A stretch of 64,000 bases of DNA from Moniliella sp. 'wahieum'. Taxonomy: Eukaryota; Basidiomycota; Moniliellomycetes; Moniliellales; Moniliellaceae. This document shows, in pieces, positions 34,001 through 45,990 of this stretch. Under the pieces are notes generated by a model, which was not told the DNA's origin, made no database searches, and saw nothing but the letters and a program-made list of their open reading frames with translations. The stretch covers positions 1 through 64,000 of the forward strand of contig RSEE01000019.1 of the NCBI GenBank assembly GCA_003971905.1. Reading direction: 5' to 3'. The translations under genes and the position numbers were made by a program. The first letter of the stretch is position 1. Each line of letters starts with the position of its first letter.

Positions 34001-34902
34001 ACGCCTCAGGTGGTCTCGCCTCCCCCGGCGCCTGCACCTGCTCCAGCCCCAGCTCCTGCCCCAGCCCCGGCTCCGGCTCCAGCACCGGTTGCGGCCCCGG
34101 CACCTGCACCGCCTGTGGCACCCACACCCCCCCGACCCGAACCAAGACTTGTTGGATAGGCTGGCAGCTATGAAAACAGCTTCCCCCCCTGCTCCCAGGC
34201 CGGGAGCTACCCCGCTGGGTGGAGGAGGATGTACGGCATGCCATCGGTTTCCCCTCAACCAGGGATGCTGGGATCCCCACGCCCCAGCCGCGGGGACCGA
34301 TGGCGCCCGTGCCGCAAAACCAAGGTCTACTCCAACCCCTCGTCCCGACAAGCGGCACAGGTCAGTTTGTCCCCACCCACGGGTATGGGGGGTATGGGAA
34401 TGGCACCCATGCAGACGGGCATGCCTACGGGGATGCCCATGGGTGGCATGGGAATGCAGCCCATGCAAACGGGCATGGGAGGGATGGGGATGGGAATGCA
34501 ACCCATGCAAACGGGTATGATGGGCATGGCTCCCATGCAGACTGGAATGCCTCCCATGCAAGCGGGCATGGCTCCCATGCAGACCGGCATGGGCATGGGC
34601 GGTATGGGCATGGCATGCAGCCTATGCAAACGGGCATGCCTGCGACGACGTTTGGGCAGTCAATGATGCCTGCGCAAGCGCAAGCGCCGCAGCCCACCTC
34701 GACGTTTGGCATGCTCTCGGCGCAAGCACAGCAGCAGGAGCGCGAGAAGGACATGTCCCCCGGCAACGTCTTTGCCCAAATGAAGTCGGGTGCGTTTGCT
34801 CAAGACTCGGCCGACCCCCAGTCGGCCGACAAGTACGATGCTCTCCGCGGCTTTTCCCAAGGCGGCGTCATCTACCCTCAGCAGACGGGATGGTACCAGT
34901 AA
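31059..34902 (+). CDS. SLA1: Sla1, actin/endocytosis adaptor
   Basis: Domains in the Sla1 order. SH3-1 (AVVRALYDYEATADDELTVA ... WWKVK) starts at ATG 31059. SH3-2 is at 31310-31470 (SRALYDYSATAEEELSM), followed by a Pro/Glu stretch. A PH-like region at about 31850-32220 (WTKKKKRKGTVGIGSG) comes after an intron at about 31881-31950. SH3-3 is at 32390-32550 (ALYDFEAAGDDELSVVENE). SHD1 is at about 32905-33115 (MWHDKTGQFNVEAEFLGFH, ADIMFLEDITGRRLRPKD), which binds NPFxD cargo. A charged coiled coil (33200-33400) precedes the SAM-like SHD2 at 33405-33605 (DWFEWFLAAGVDVDDC). Last come a Pro/Ala tract and Met/Gly/Thr-Gly repeats (PMQTGM), ending IYPQQTGWYQ-stop. Sla1 links clathrin coats, Las17/WASP and Pan1/End3. 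About 1,250 codons, as in yeast. Many frame breaks (near 31190, 31450, 31800, 32250, 32480, 32640, 32990, 33190, 33640, 33900 and 34220). Confidence 0.96.
34375..34645 (+). repeat. In-gene Met/Gly PMQTG repeat of SLA1
   Basis: Tandem units encoding GMxPMQTGM with ATGGGCATGGG-type DNA. They correspond to the C-terminal Thr-Gly repeat region of Sla1 proteins. Confidence 0.85.
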
Positions 34903-37244
34903 CCGCCCCCACTCCATTCCGCTTCACTCCATCCTACTCCACTCCATTCTACTCCACGCACACTCTCTTGTTTCTGCTCCGCCCCACTTTTTCTGTGTGC
35001 TGTCCATCCGGCTCCTTCCCCAATCGGACTTGCTGGTGCCGACGCCTCGACGTAGGTCTACCTTGACTGGTCTGCGACCAGGACACTGGATTGGATTTCG
35101 TTGCCTTCGTTCTCTGTCTCGGCTCGGTGGGAGCCCCAACTACCAGTAGCTGGCTAGCAATCCATTTTGTGATGATGCTCCTCTCTCGAACGTCATGCTC
35201 GTAGTTTGGATCGGGTGCAGTCCTACGTGGAAAGAGGAGTCACGGTGGGCACAACGGTCTAGGTGAGATAGGTTGGACATGTAGGATCCTATTGGGCATA
35301 TGATTGTATCGGGTAGGATACTTGGGTACTACTAGCCCTACTGGGGCCACCAACCTTGGGTGGGCCACACTTCAGGCCTGATTAATTCATCTTTGGCCTG
35401 ATTGGCCTGATTTAGTAGATGAGAAAGCCAGACTGCAGAGTTGTGGCGTGCTGGCCAACACAGGCCACGTGTATATATATACGCCAATCTTACGACATAG
35501 AGTGACCTTGGCGCTTCCAAGTAACCCCACCCGCAAGATGAACGGTTCGGTTGGACGCGGCGTAGCGTTTCCCTGTCCCAGCCTTAAGCTCTGTCAATGA
35601 TATGGACGCAACATAGAGATCCCCCGTTCCGCTGTAACCCTCTTCCTCGCTACCACCTCTCCTTCCCCTTCCTTTACCTCTCCGACTCACCCACCTCGTT
35701 ACTTGATTACCACTCGCTGATTAGATGCCTCCCAGGTCTCTCCCAGGTCAAAGCCTTTCACGCGTTGCTGATGCACCGCCAGTCCCCAAATCTCTCTCGC
35801 GTATCCTATCATTTTCTGCAGTGTGTTAGGTCCTTTTTCTTTCGGAAGCAAACCGAGCTGGACTCTTGCGCCATGGGAGAGATCGGTCATGCCTCGGCAA
35901 CGTTCAACACCTCTTCAGCAGGGTAAACATCATAGTCTTTTCAACCCGTTCCAATTCGCCCTGGCCGCGGTCGGGTCAAAAGATCTCCCTAAAGCCGCCT
36001 AGCCATTTCAGCGACAAATCGTGGGAGAGAACTTACGTAGTCGGAGCCAAGAAGGCTTCTCCTCTCGCTGTTGCAGACCAAATACTATGTCACAAGTCCC
36101 GAGCCTCCTCGGCTTCTGGCTCCCGCCAACCAGGGCCCTGACCTCGAAATGCGCGCTACGGACCTAATGGATGCTACACGCCCAACAGTGCGCGCCTCGG
36201 AAGCATGGCACGGCATTCAGGACAGGAATGACGCCGTATACATGAAGTTTCTACTTGGCAATCTCAATCACCCTTCTCCAATATGTCGATTGTCATACGT
36301 TGTAGTAGTAAGTAGTTCTGCACTTTGAGTCATCTTCATTCCTCACTGGCCCTAATAGGCCACGTGCCGCCTGGTTCTGGTCCCATCGGGGACATCAGGG
36401 CAAGGTAAAAGGCTGACCGAAAGTACCGGCAGATACGCAAGCACAGATCATCTATACCTGATCCTCCGCTGTTCACGATGGAGCTTGCTACCGCTGTGGT
36501 CACTGCTCACAGAACACATCTTGCGCCCGCCCTATTGGATTTTCACTCGGTGACAGGGGATACAAGAGGGACCGGGGCCTATGCCCCCCTTCTTTCAGTA
36601 CAATGCACCCCTCTCCCGTTTTATCGGCTGGTTAGAGATCTAAATAACGGTTCCGCACACAGCTATAGTGTTCCAGTTGAGTATTCGCCAGGTCACATTC
36701 CTGGGACCCACTTTTTCATCAAAGGACTGCCTCCAGTACGGGCACATTAACTGCGTATGCTGACAAAAGAGGACGGAGAATGTGGCTCTGCGGCGAGGTA
36801 CAAGAGGCTATGAACAGGGCAGGACATTGTATAACCGTGGTACCGGGGAGCAAAGGTAGCGTCCGGGGGTGCTAAGAGGAGTGATGCCTATCGCGCAACA
36901 GGATGGCGTGATGGAGGTACTGCCCCAACAATGCACACAAACCCAAGGTGATTGGCATAACTACAAGAAAATGAAGAGACGATTCAGGTATGAGGTACGG
37001 TGGGCCAAGTAAATTTCAGCATTGAGCTCGACGCCAGTTGTGAAGCATGGAAGGGAGCTTGCCACAATGCATGGGACAAGGAAAGGCATAATGAAAGCTG
37101 CACTCGGGCAAGGAGGGGGGTACATGGGGGGTTCAATCCTCTCCCCCCTCCTGCAGGTCCAATGGGTTGGGAGAAGGGTACGCTGGGGTTCAATCCTCGC
37201 CCTCTCCTCAAGTCCCAGGGCCAGAAGGTAACAAGGCATCTCGC
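34903..37244. other. Start of A/T-richer gene-poor region
   Basis: Begins with the SLA1 3' flank (CTCCACTCCATTCTACTCCA repeat, about 34920-34960). After about 35150 no frame gives a recognisable protein. Holds one member of a diverged repeat pair (35532-35620) and a duplicated GGGGTTCAATCCTC element (about 37126-37216). The decayed frames here (e.g. 36478-36750) cannot be assigned. Confidence 0.45.
35532..35620. repeat. Diverged dispersed repeat A, copy 1
   Basis: Shares an alignable 85-90 bp block with 45907-45990: GATGAACGG..TCGGTTG near the left end and GCTCTGT.AAT.ATATG near the right, with substitutions and small gaps between. Confidence 0.5.
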
Positions 37245-37690
37245 TCACAGACGGCGACCACGACGGCCACCCTTCCTGCGGGTCGAGTCGGTCGGGACGG
37301 GGGTTACATCCTCAATCCGACCGATGCGCATTCCCGAACGGGCCAGTGCACGCAGAGCCGATTGGGCTCCCGGACCAGGCGACTTGGTGCCCGTGCCACC
37401 AGTAGCACGAAGCTTGATGTGCAGAGCAGTGATGCCCACCTCTTTGCAGCGCGCGGCCACGTCCTGCGCCGCCAGCATGGCTGCGTACGGGGAGGACTCG
37501 TCCCGGTCGGCCTTCACCTTCATCCCGCCCGTCACACGACTGATCGTCTCTTTCCCCGACAGGTCCGTCACGTGAATGAACGAGTCATTGTACGAAGCGA
37601 AGATGTGGGCCGTGCCAAACACAAGCTCCCCATCGCCAACCTGGGGCCAAGTGCGACAGCGGGAGCAGCAGTACGGGTCTTCGGGGGCAT
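37245..37690 (-). CDS. RPS14: 40S ribosomal protein uS11 (Rps14)
   Basis: ATG 37690 opens [16 protein letters not shown]. After a single missing C in the run near 37650 it continues [60 protein letters not shown] and [20 protein letters not shown], ending [20 protein letters not shown] and [14 protein letters not shown]. This is the full uS11 protein (about 148 residues), which contacts the 3' end of 18S rRNA and mRNA on the small-subunit platform. The coding part has no intron. A probable 168-nt intron lies in the 5' UTR (37695-37862). It is the only housekeeping gene in an otherwise gene-poor 17-kb stretch, yet it is highly conserved and must be active if single-copy, so the one-base break is almost certainly an error. 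Confidence 0.97.
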
Positions 37691-37694
37691 TGTT

Positions 37695-37862
37695 CTGCAA
37701 ACATGAGGGTCTGCCGTCAGTAGCCTGATGGGCCTCACGCAGGGAAGGGGGCGCTGCCGCAAAGGGCACAAAGAAACGAGCAAGGCAAGAGAGCATTGCT
37801 GCTGTGGCACCGTGCGAACGAGCCAAAACAAGCGAACACTCTCAAGAAGGATGCCGACGCAC
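37695..37862 (-). other. Probable 5'-UTR intron of RPS14
   Basis: Donor GTGCGT (minus strand, after ACCAGACTCAAG), acceptor ATGTTTGCAG four bases before the ATG. 5'-UTR introns are common in fungal ribosomal protein genes. Confidence 0.65.
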
Positions 37863-38987
37863 CTTGAGTCTGGTTGGTGGGAATCTAGCCCAGTTCAGCC
37901 GTTCTTCGCCCTCAATTGAGGCGGAACGCTGAAAGAAGGGTAGTAGGGTTGCATATATGCTGCGGCGCAATAATTTGCGCCACGCTTCACATTCATACAC
38001 AGCTTGTAATAACCCTACTGTATTAAAGGATAGTGCTAGGGTTCTGAACGCCCCCCGAAAGAGCAATTGATCGGTGATTTACGTCAGTTGGGCAGATTTG
38101 TTCCGCGCGCTCCCCCTGCTCGCACCATATTGCTTCTCTGTTTTCTGGCTCCTTTCTTGTAGCATGTTTGAAGGCGGGTGGTTTGCCACCATGCCTTGTT
38201 GCATGCCTTGGGGCTGATCCCTTCTCGGCTTCTATGCCGCCAATGAGTCAGACGTAAGGCCACTGAGTGAGAGTGTGCTCATGGTGGTATGAACCTAGAG
38301 TAAACCCGTGCAGTTGCAGCCAATGCCTTGGATCACATTCCCGTTTCACCAGGATCACTCTGCCTACTAATGTACATGGCACTTCGACGCGCTCGCTTCC
38401 TCTCCTCTCACTGTTGGGGCCATTCCATTCATGTACACAACTAAAGAATTCTTGGCAGTTGTACATAACGTAAAACAGCACAAAAGGGGCGCCGAGCTCA
38501 ATACCCGGCTCGCTCATCTACTGGCGAGTGCACCGTTATAATAGCTCGTATCAACTTAACCAGGAAGCCTGTCGTGTGACCCGCTGATCAAGACCCTTTC
38601 GCACCTACCGTTCTCTTCCAAACTGGATGGAGGGGGAGTGCTGAGGCGATTGAGCACCCGGCATGCATGTGAACGAGGGATCATCTGCAATGAGGCGACT
38701 GTGTGACTCCTCCCTGTAAACATCTTGCCGATGCACAAACATCTTGTTGACCGTCTCGAGGCGTGTCAGTACCGTGCCATCGATAATTGCCAAGGGGAAG
38801 AGCGGCTCTTGAGTAGTACGCCCGTGGTTTTTGCTGTTATTATTACCTTCCGTTTTTGCTCCAACAATTGATGCAACTCCTTTTCCCCATGTCCCATACT
38901 ATGCAGTGCTGTCTCTTGGTGTATTACCGTGACCTTTTCCGGTACGCAACTTCAACCCCCCTTCACAGCTGAATCCGTCAAGGTATG

Positions 38988-39000
38988 CCCCCCCCCCCCC
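38988..39000 (+). repeat. Poly-C run (13 nt)
   Basis: Uninterrupted C tract in the gene-poor region. Confidence 0.9.
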
Positions 39001-41159
39001 AGCCCTGATCCTCCAACCGCTCCTGATCCGATCACTTGGCAAATTCCGTGTGCCTGACCCCTGTCCCCCACCCGCCTCGTTTCCACTTCTTTCACCGCGT
39101 CTGGAGTCGCCCCGTGTTGTTGATCTTACTTCTCTGCATCTGATAGCAACCCCGAGCGACGCTAGTCGCCCCATGCCTGTTTGCCTTACCTTTCTAGGCT
39201 GTCCGTGCGGCAGCCGTCTCCCCTGTTCTCCCTGTTCCCGTTCTCCCTCTGTTGCCTTGTTTTCTTTTTAGTCCCTGTCTGTTAGCAGTGGTTCATGGTT
39301 TTCCACCACGGTCCATCTTTGTCCTCCCTTCGTCTTTGCGTCGCCCCTCTTCGCCTGTTCTCCGCTTCACCCCCTGCCCGCTTCTCGCCAATTGATTCAG
39401 TACAGGCAACTCCTCCCGCTCTTAGTCGACTTTCTACTCCCGGCGCAGATCGCCAGCCCTCGTCCTTTGTCCTCAGTACTCTCAGTACTCAGTACCCCTA
39501 GTCCGCGTGAGCCCTCTTCGTGCCACGCCTCGGTCCAGCCCAGTTAGCCGCGTGGGATACTGCCCTTCGCCACGCCGCTCCCCGTCTCAGCCCAGCCTCA
39601 GTTCAGCAGCGTTGGTCCTCCGCTGCCTTCCCCTTCCCTGAGCCCGAAGGCTTCAGACACGCTACTGCCGCCCAAGCCGGTGCTACGCAGCCTCGCCACA
39701 CTTGCAGCCGCCTTGCTATAAGCCGAGAGGCCTCTCCTTGTCCCTAGCTCCGCAGCGGAACCACCAACCAGCCCAAGCGCCTACCGTGAGTCGTCCTTAG
39801 GACCTCCAAGGGATTGTACCCCTTAAACCCCGGGCGAGCCCCTGGCGGCGCCCGCCCCATGACAGGAGACTCGGGCAAAGCTTCTGGTCTCCATCCACTG
39901 TGAGGGTGCGGGGGCATAGACCCCGCCCAGATGAAAACTGGTAGCCTTCTGGGAAATCAGACAAACATGAGAGCATCTGTCCTGAATGGGTTGTCCACCT
40001 AGTTATCCACCCGCAAAAGGATTATTAAGGCATCGGAAGCGTTCAGAACGTGGAGGTCAGTATTATTAGTTGGCCGAGCATACTAGGATAGATGCGCCTG
40101 TGTAAGCAGGTGCCGTGTGCCCCCCCAGCGAACCAGTTGGGTTTTCTGTCAGGCTATGGGATGCCAAAGCCTTATTCCAAAGTAGGACGGACGGGAGGCA
40201 CATATCCAGAATTGTAGGGTGCTTGGGCACCAAATGAATCAGGGGTATGATAAGCTGGACTTGCCCTTAAATATACCTCACTATCTTCTCGCACGGATCG
40301 CAGGTGGACCAGTACACGCCAATGAACTTCTTGCTTTTGCGGAGATACTAGCACTCGAGGGCGAGTCAGACGGGCTTGATTGTTGGCGATTGGTCCGGCA
40401 GCGACCAGACTCCCACATAGAACGTACCGTGCTGCAAATTGGCGCAAGTACTACGATGCCGAACCGTGGAAGATACAAGTGCTTGTGATACTGAACCGTG
40501 TCGCGTTACAGTGTTGGCAGTTGAGCCACCGATGACGAGCAGCTTGTGCGAGGTGAACAGGTGTCTGTGTCCGGAAGTGACTTGAACTGATGAGGCCTGG
40601 AGTCCGGATGGTCCTTGAGGGTGATGCAATCGCACTGGTGGTGGTGGTGGTCTAAGCCAACCAGCAACGCCTACAGAGGAACAGCAAGCAGCGAGTCGCC
40701 ACCAGGGGCTAAGCTGTGGAACAAGGAAAACAGGAAGAGAAACAACAAAACTCCCAGGCCTGAGGAGGAGCTGAAGGACATTGGCCAAAGCACGAGCCAC
40801 CCGATTGCTCAACATGAACTGTTCTGTCCGTTTTCACTAGGTCACTACATGTTGCATAGTTGCATGGCAATATTGCTTCGCGCGAGCGACCCTGCCCGCA
40901 CGGGCTTCAGCCGCCTCACGTCGCAGGGCAGCACAGCATGCTCTCCAGCCATGCTTCTGTTTTTGGGGGTGATGCAGGATGATCGCTGAAACAGCGGCCC
41001 AGACCTCAATTTGAGGTGTACAGTCATTCACGCTCCGCAAATCTCAGCTCGATCGACCCCTGGGAATCCGACCCTGTGGGGTAGCGACCACACAGCTGCA
41101 TCCCTTTTAGGCGGACTACATGCCCCCGCCCACCACCTTTCCCGCCATCATCTTTCTGT

Positions 41160-41990
41160 TGAGCCACTACTGACACTCTACAATGCCTCCCTCCCGCACC
41201 GTCAGGCCACCCCACAGTAACCAGCAACGCCGCTCGCCGCCCGAGGGACACACGACGCATCAACCCTGCGCCGGAGCCCGTGGTGGAGACTGCTTTCGAA
41301 GGTGAAGAACCGTCCCCTGAAGAACCACCAGGTGGCACCAGTGGGCTCAACAGCAATTCCGCCGGCGACTCCGAAGGCGGAGAGGGAAAGAGGAGTACGA
41401 AAACCGAGAGTTACGTTGTAGTCCCTCCTCCCCCCCTGGTTCCGTGTTGGTTCGTGAAATGATTATGCGGGGTCAATTGAACCAGCAGACGACAACGATG
41501 AACAGCGAAGAAGTTACGCTGGATCTTGACGCTGACATCTTGTTCCTCCGCACAATGGACTGATGAAGAGAGCTCCGTTAATCAGGGCGAATTTGCTGGC
41601 ATTCCCCCTCTGATCTGGCCCTTTCGCCGGAGGAAGGGTTCCATATTTCACGGATCCGCTCATCGTTACAAGGGCAACAAGCATCACTCAGCGAGGAAAG
41701 CGTATGCGAGATCAAGACTCTTCGGGTGCTCTTTTTGTCAATAACAATGCGAAGCAGGAATCGTTGGCCAGGGGCTTTACTATGTCCAACCCACGCCAGT
41801 ATTTCGAACGCTTGCTGGAGCACAAAACAGGTCAGGGGACCATCAGCTCTCGTTGCACACTCCAGGATGACTTGTACTATACTGACACTTTCTCTATCCA
41901 TGAATGGATCGCCACTAACAGACTAATGGTACAAATGGCTCGCGGTATGGGTCTGTCTGCATCCCGAGAGCAGGATCGGCAACAATAAGG
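41160..41990 (+). pseudogene. Possible decayed gag-like open frame (retroelement relic)
   Basis: Three frames in sequence carry protein-like composition: acidic PAPEPVVETAFEGEEPSPEE and GLNSNSAGDSEGGEGKRS, then GQLNQQTTTMNSEEVTLDLD, then SNPRQYFERLLEHKTGQG with FSIHEWIATNRLMVQMARGM. Stops and frame changes break it up. A disordered start followed by a helical segment is what a gag-like protein would show, but no CCHC knuckle, protease or reverse transcriptase motif is visible nearby. A decayed host gene is equally possible. Confidence 0.2.
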
Positions 41991-44900
41991 ATTTAGGCTT
42001 GGTTTTACGTCCGCAAGCGGCTTGTTCCCCTCGAGGTCTGGAAGAGTGCACTTTTGACCCGGGAAGACAACTCCTGGCCCATATCGGTCGTGTGACAGAC
42101 GGTTTGTCCAAGTTCTGTTGACGGTGTTCCTGAAGCCGACTTGGTCGACCATGACGTTTTTACGCTTACACTGGTTATGGCCTTGCTTAACCCTCTAACC
42201 TAACCCATTGCTTTGGAGTAGAAGGTTAATAAAATGTGGAAATAATGCATACTTGTCGAAGCCTCTGGCACGGCTTTTTCCTGTGTAACGAGGGATGTAG
42301 ACTTAGCATTAAACAGGTGCGAATTTCTCGGATATATAACCCTGGCGCAAACACAAGGTTAAGCTAAGTACTTCTATTATAGCGAGATATGAATAATGGC
42401 CAAGATCCACTACAACTTATGGCCGGCGTGTTTTTATGCCAGTTGTTCCGGGAACTTAGATTCATCCTACAAACCCCGCAGCCATGCAGGTGACCGGAGG
42501 TCTCGTCAATCAGTCAGTACGGCTCCCTATACCCTCCCCCCCATGTCAACGGGTGTCTGACTGACCACATCCACGTTGACTGTACTACCTAGTCTACTGC
42601 ATCAGTTGCACAACATTCTTGCTTGAGTGATGAGGTCCATCGTTCTTCGCTGTGTCAGGGGAGGGGCTCAAAAACGGTTAGCATCGTTGGCTATCCCTCC
42701 GAGCTGGACCGTCCGCTACTGTACCCACAATGCGTATTATGCGCGCTATGGACTTCCTGGGAAGCTTGTGATATCATGGTCGCTGCCAGATCAACACACA
42801 CCTGTTGAGAGCCGTGTTACCAAAGAAGACTGGGGCGCACAGCTTGCTCTCACAACTACCGGGAGCGGCCCAGGCATGGTTACATCTCAGACTGAAGTCA
42901 CTTTCTCCCTGTTTCTTCATTGGTGCCGGTGAGCCTGCTACACTCGGGCGGAAGTGGAGGGGATGCAATCAGGAGGAGAAGGCGCTCCCTGAGCGCAACC
43001 AAAGAGGAGGGACAGCGGCGGCACAAGGCCGATTCTTCACTCAAGAATCTCATTGATCTCGCTTGACTCCTAATTAACCCTGAGACCAGGGTACGCGCCG
43101 ATGCGCGCGGGTAAGGCTTGATGCGGTGGATCTCATAATTAAATAAGGTTTTTAAAAGCAGCGAGATGAGGGGCACCATCATTTCGGTCGGTGAATCCGG
43201 TACAGCCCCCGAACTCAAAAGAGATCCATAGTTGTCTGGAGCCGTTTTTGTACTCGGGGACAGGAACGAGATAGGGGGTGTGCAACAGCGTCTGGCAGTG
43301 GGGTTGATCTTGAACGGGAACCAGGTGGAAACCGAGTCTACACCAGCCTTGGACCGTGAAAGTTCTCCACAGTTTAGATTCAGAGGAACACCGGAGCACT
43401 GAGTGGTTGGCAACCTGGAGCGGCGAAGGTGGCACCTATAAGCCTAGAGAAGGACGAGATGTCGGTATACCGGATGGATTGACGAGGGTGGAGAGGCCAA
43501 CTGATTGCCAAAGATCGGTGGTCAAGAGCCAAGGGATCATGGGGAATTTGTTCCCCCGAGAAGGGGGGAGGAGTTCCTCAAACTCTTGCAGCCCCCCCTA
43601 AAAACCCACTTCCCCACAACTTGTCAAGGGCTGCGCTGGATCTGAGATGGGCTATCCAAGCTAAAGCCCGCCTGTTCTGCACATGCTGTGTGGCTTAATT
43701 GCGTGCTACACTGGTGACACGCGACCAATGGCACTGCAGCAGCAGTGTGCTTTTCTTTTTTCTCCCTTCCTCTGAAATGGGAGTATAGCTTTTGTGGGAG
43801 CTATGCAATGAACATGATGACTTTACCACCTCCATCTCCAGTTCGCTACGCCATACATCACGTTTTTGCCTCCCAGATAGAGCAATACTTTAGGGATGAA
43901 ACATGACATAATAACTTATCGAGCGTCCTCAACAAGGCGTATATTGGCCAACATCTCCCAGCGTGTCTGTCGGACAGCAGAATTGAATGTGATGTGGTTT
44001 GATGACAGGAGGGGGTCTAGGCCCAGCAGATGAGAAGAAGAAGAGAGACGGATGATGGGGCCCGGCACTGGGCTGGTGCGGCGACATTGGACATAACCGA
44101 ATCTAGATTCTGCGCTAGTCGGGCATCTAAATCATCATCCCGGTCTCACAGGTTCCCCTGGTTTGACCTGTTGAGTGAGACGCCACCTGCGGCCCAGCCC
44201 ATTCCGCCTCCGGTTTATTCCGGAGTAGATCTTCCCGAGACTTCTGCCCCCAGTAATTCATTTCCGTAGTCCACCATCTCCCTCCTCACTGGTAGCAGAC
44301 CGCTGGGCAGATCTCCTCCGACATGACCCGGCTGTGGACACATTTACTGCAGTCTTTTTTTATTTCTTTCTGACGCTTACTACAGGTGTTTTCTCCTTTT
44401 GTGTATACTACCACAATCACTCTACATTATTCTGCCAGAGGCCCCCTCAACCCATTTTATTTTCACCTTGAATAAAAACAAATAGAATCATCTAGCTGTC
44501 GCACAATACATACATTATCCACTCAGCTCGTCTCGGTGTCACCCTGGACAGCGCAGGTGTTGCTGAGGTCCCCTCACTTCAAGTCGATAGACAAAGGTCG
44601 GCGTGGTGCCATTGATGTTGGGGCGATGCCCCAATCACGCCATCCTGCGTGATAGTCATCACCCCTCTCTTTCCGCCCGGAAGCTTCCTCAGCTCCGCGG
44701 TACCCTCGTCTATATAAGGCCCTACCCTTCTCATAGCCTCCTGTACCTCTCTGAGAACCACATCCTCCATTCCACTCCTTCAGCAATTGACCTCAACGAT
44801 ACTGGTGTCTGCCATTGTGATGCTGCGCATGTTGCATCCATTCTCTCCAGGATGGCTCCATCTAGCCCTATGCATAATGGCGGTGACTATGGAACAGGAG

Positions 44901-45906
44901 TCCTTACAGTAACATGTCCACAGTGGTACATTACAACAACAGGGCATATACATTAGGGGCATTTTTTCAATATGCTTTGAATCATGGCAGGTATTGATGC
45001 TCTAATGCACTGCCAGTTCGATCGTCGATCAGAGACAGCTTTAATCAGTTCACAGGTTAGAAACGTCTAAACAGACAAAGTGTGGGTGATGACGGACTTG
45101 TTCAAATCAGCTATTAACTGGGGTGAGCGTTCCGCGCACCATAATTTCTGTTTCGGACTGCCAATTGGTGAAGCGCTGAAGTCAAACTTAGGCGCTCAGA
45201 GCTCAGTTGTCTTGCTGGATCGGATGCTACGCAGTCTTTGTGCGTGGCAGAAGACAATTGGGTTGCCTCCATAGATTCCGCTTACGCGTAAACGGAAAGA
45301 AAATGGAAGCAGAGGAGGGAGATGGATGAGGGGGCACATCGCGCTGACCGATTTTGAATTTATTTTGACAACAGATATTCAGAACCCCTGGAAAATTCAT
45401 TGTGGAAGAATATCCCTCCATGAAGATGGAGACATGCTATGTTTATTTGTTGTTGGGGCTACGATGGATGAATCATGACCTATATACAGTCAACATATGG
45501 TATGCTACATGTCCACAGCGAACACATTTACTCCCAGAATTATAATGACCCCAAAGCAATACTCAGACCCAGGATTGTGGCCGCGGGTCTCCTGGGGTTG
45601 GTGTTATGCTGGGACGCTATGGGTACCGATGCTCTTGTTCGCATCCAAGAATTATTTTCCCTTTTGTCTTGACGATGCGAGGATACTATGCAAGAAGAAA
45701 GCAGGCAAAATCCCCATGGTCTGGAAGGAATTAACAAACGAATATCAACGGACATGGTTCACCACTGGGATATCTACTATGTTCATCCGTACCCACAATG
45801 TTATCTAGGGGGTATGTGAACTGAAGACGGCCTCCAGAGGGTCTGTATGTCCCGGTAGGCGGTTTCCCTGTTTCCTCAAGCGGAGTTGGCGGTATCAAGT
45901 AGGACA

Positions 45907-45990
45907 CGCAGGATGAACGGGTCGGTTGAGGTGCAGCGGTTCTTTTCTCAGCGATAGGCTCTGTTAATAATATGATCACGGCATAGGAAT
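45907..45990. repeat. Diverged dispersed repeat A, copy 2
   Basis: Aligns with 35532-35620 in the same orientation (CGCAGGATGAACGGGTCGG against CGCAAGATGAACGGTTCGG, and GGCTCTGTTAATAATATGA against AGCTCTGTCAATGATATGG). Confidence 0.5.

Noticed and set aside
42180-42206. TTAACCCTCTAACCTAACCC, telomere-like
   Set aside because: Only about two imperfect units, inside the window, with no array.
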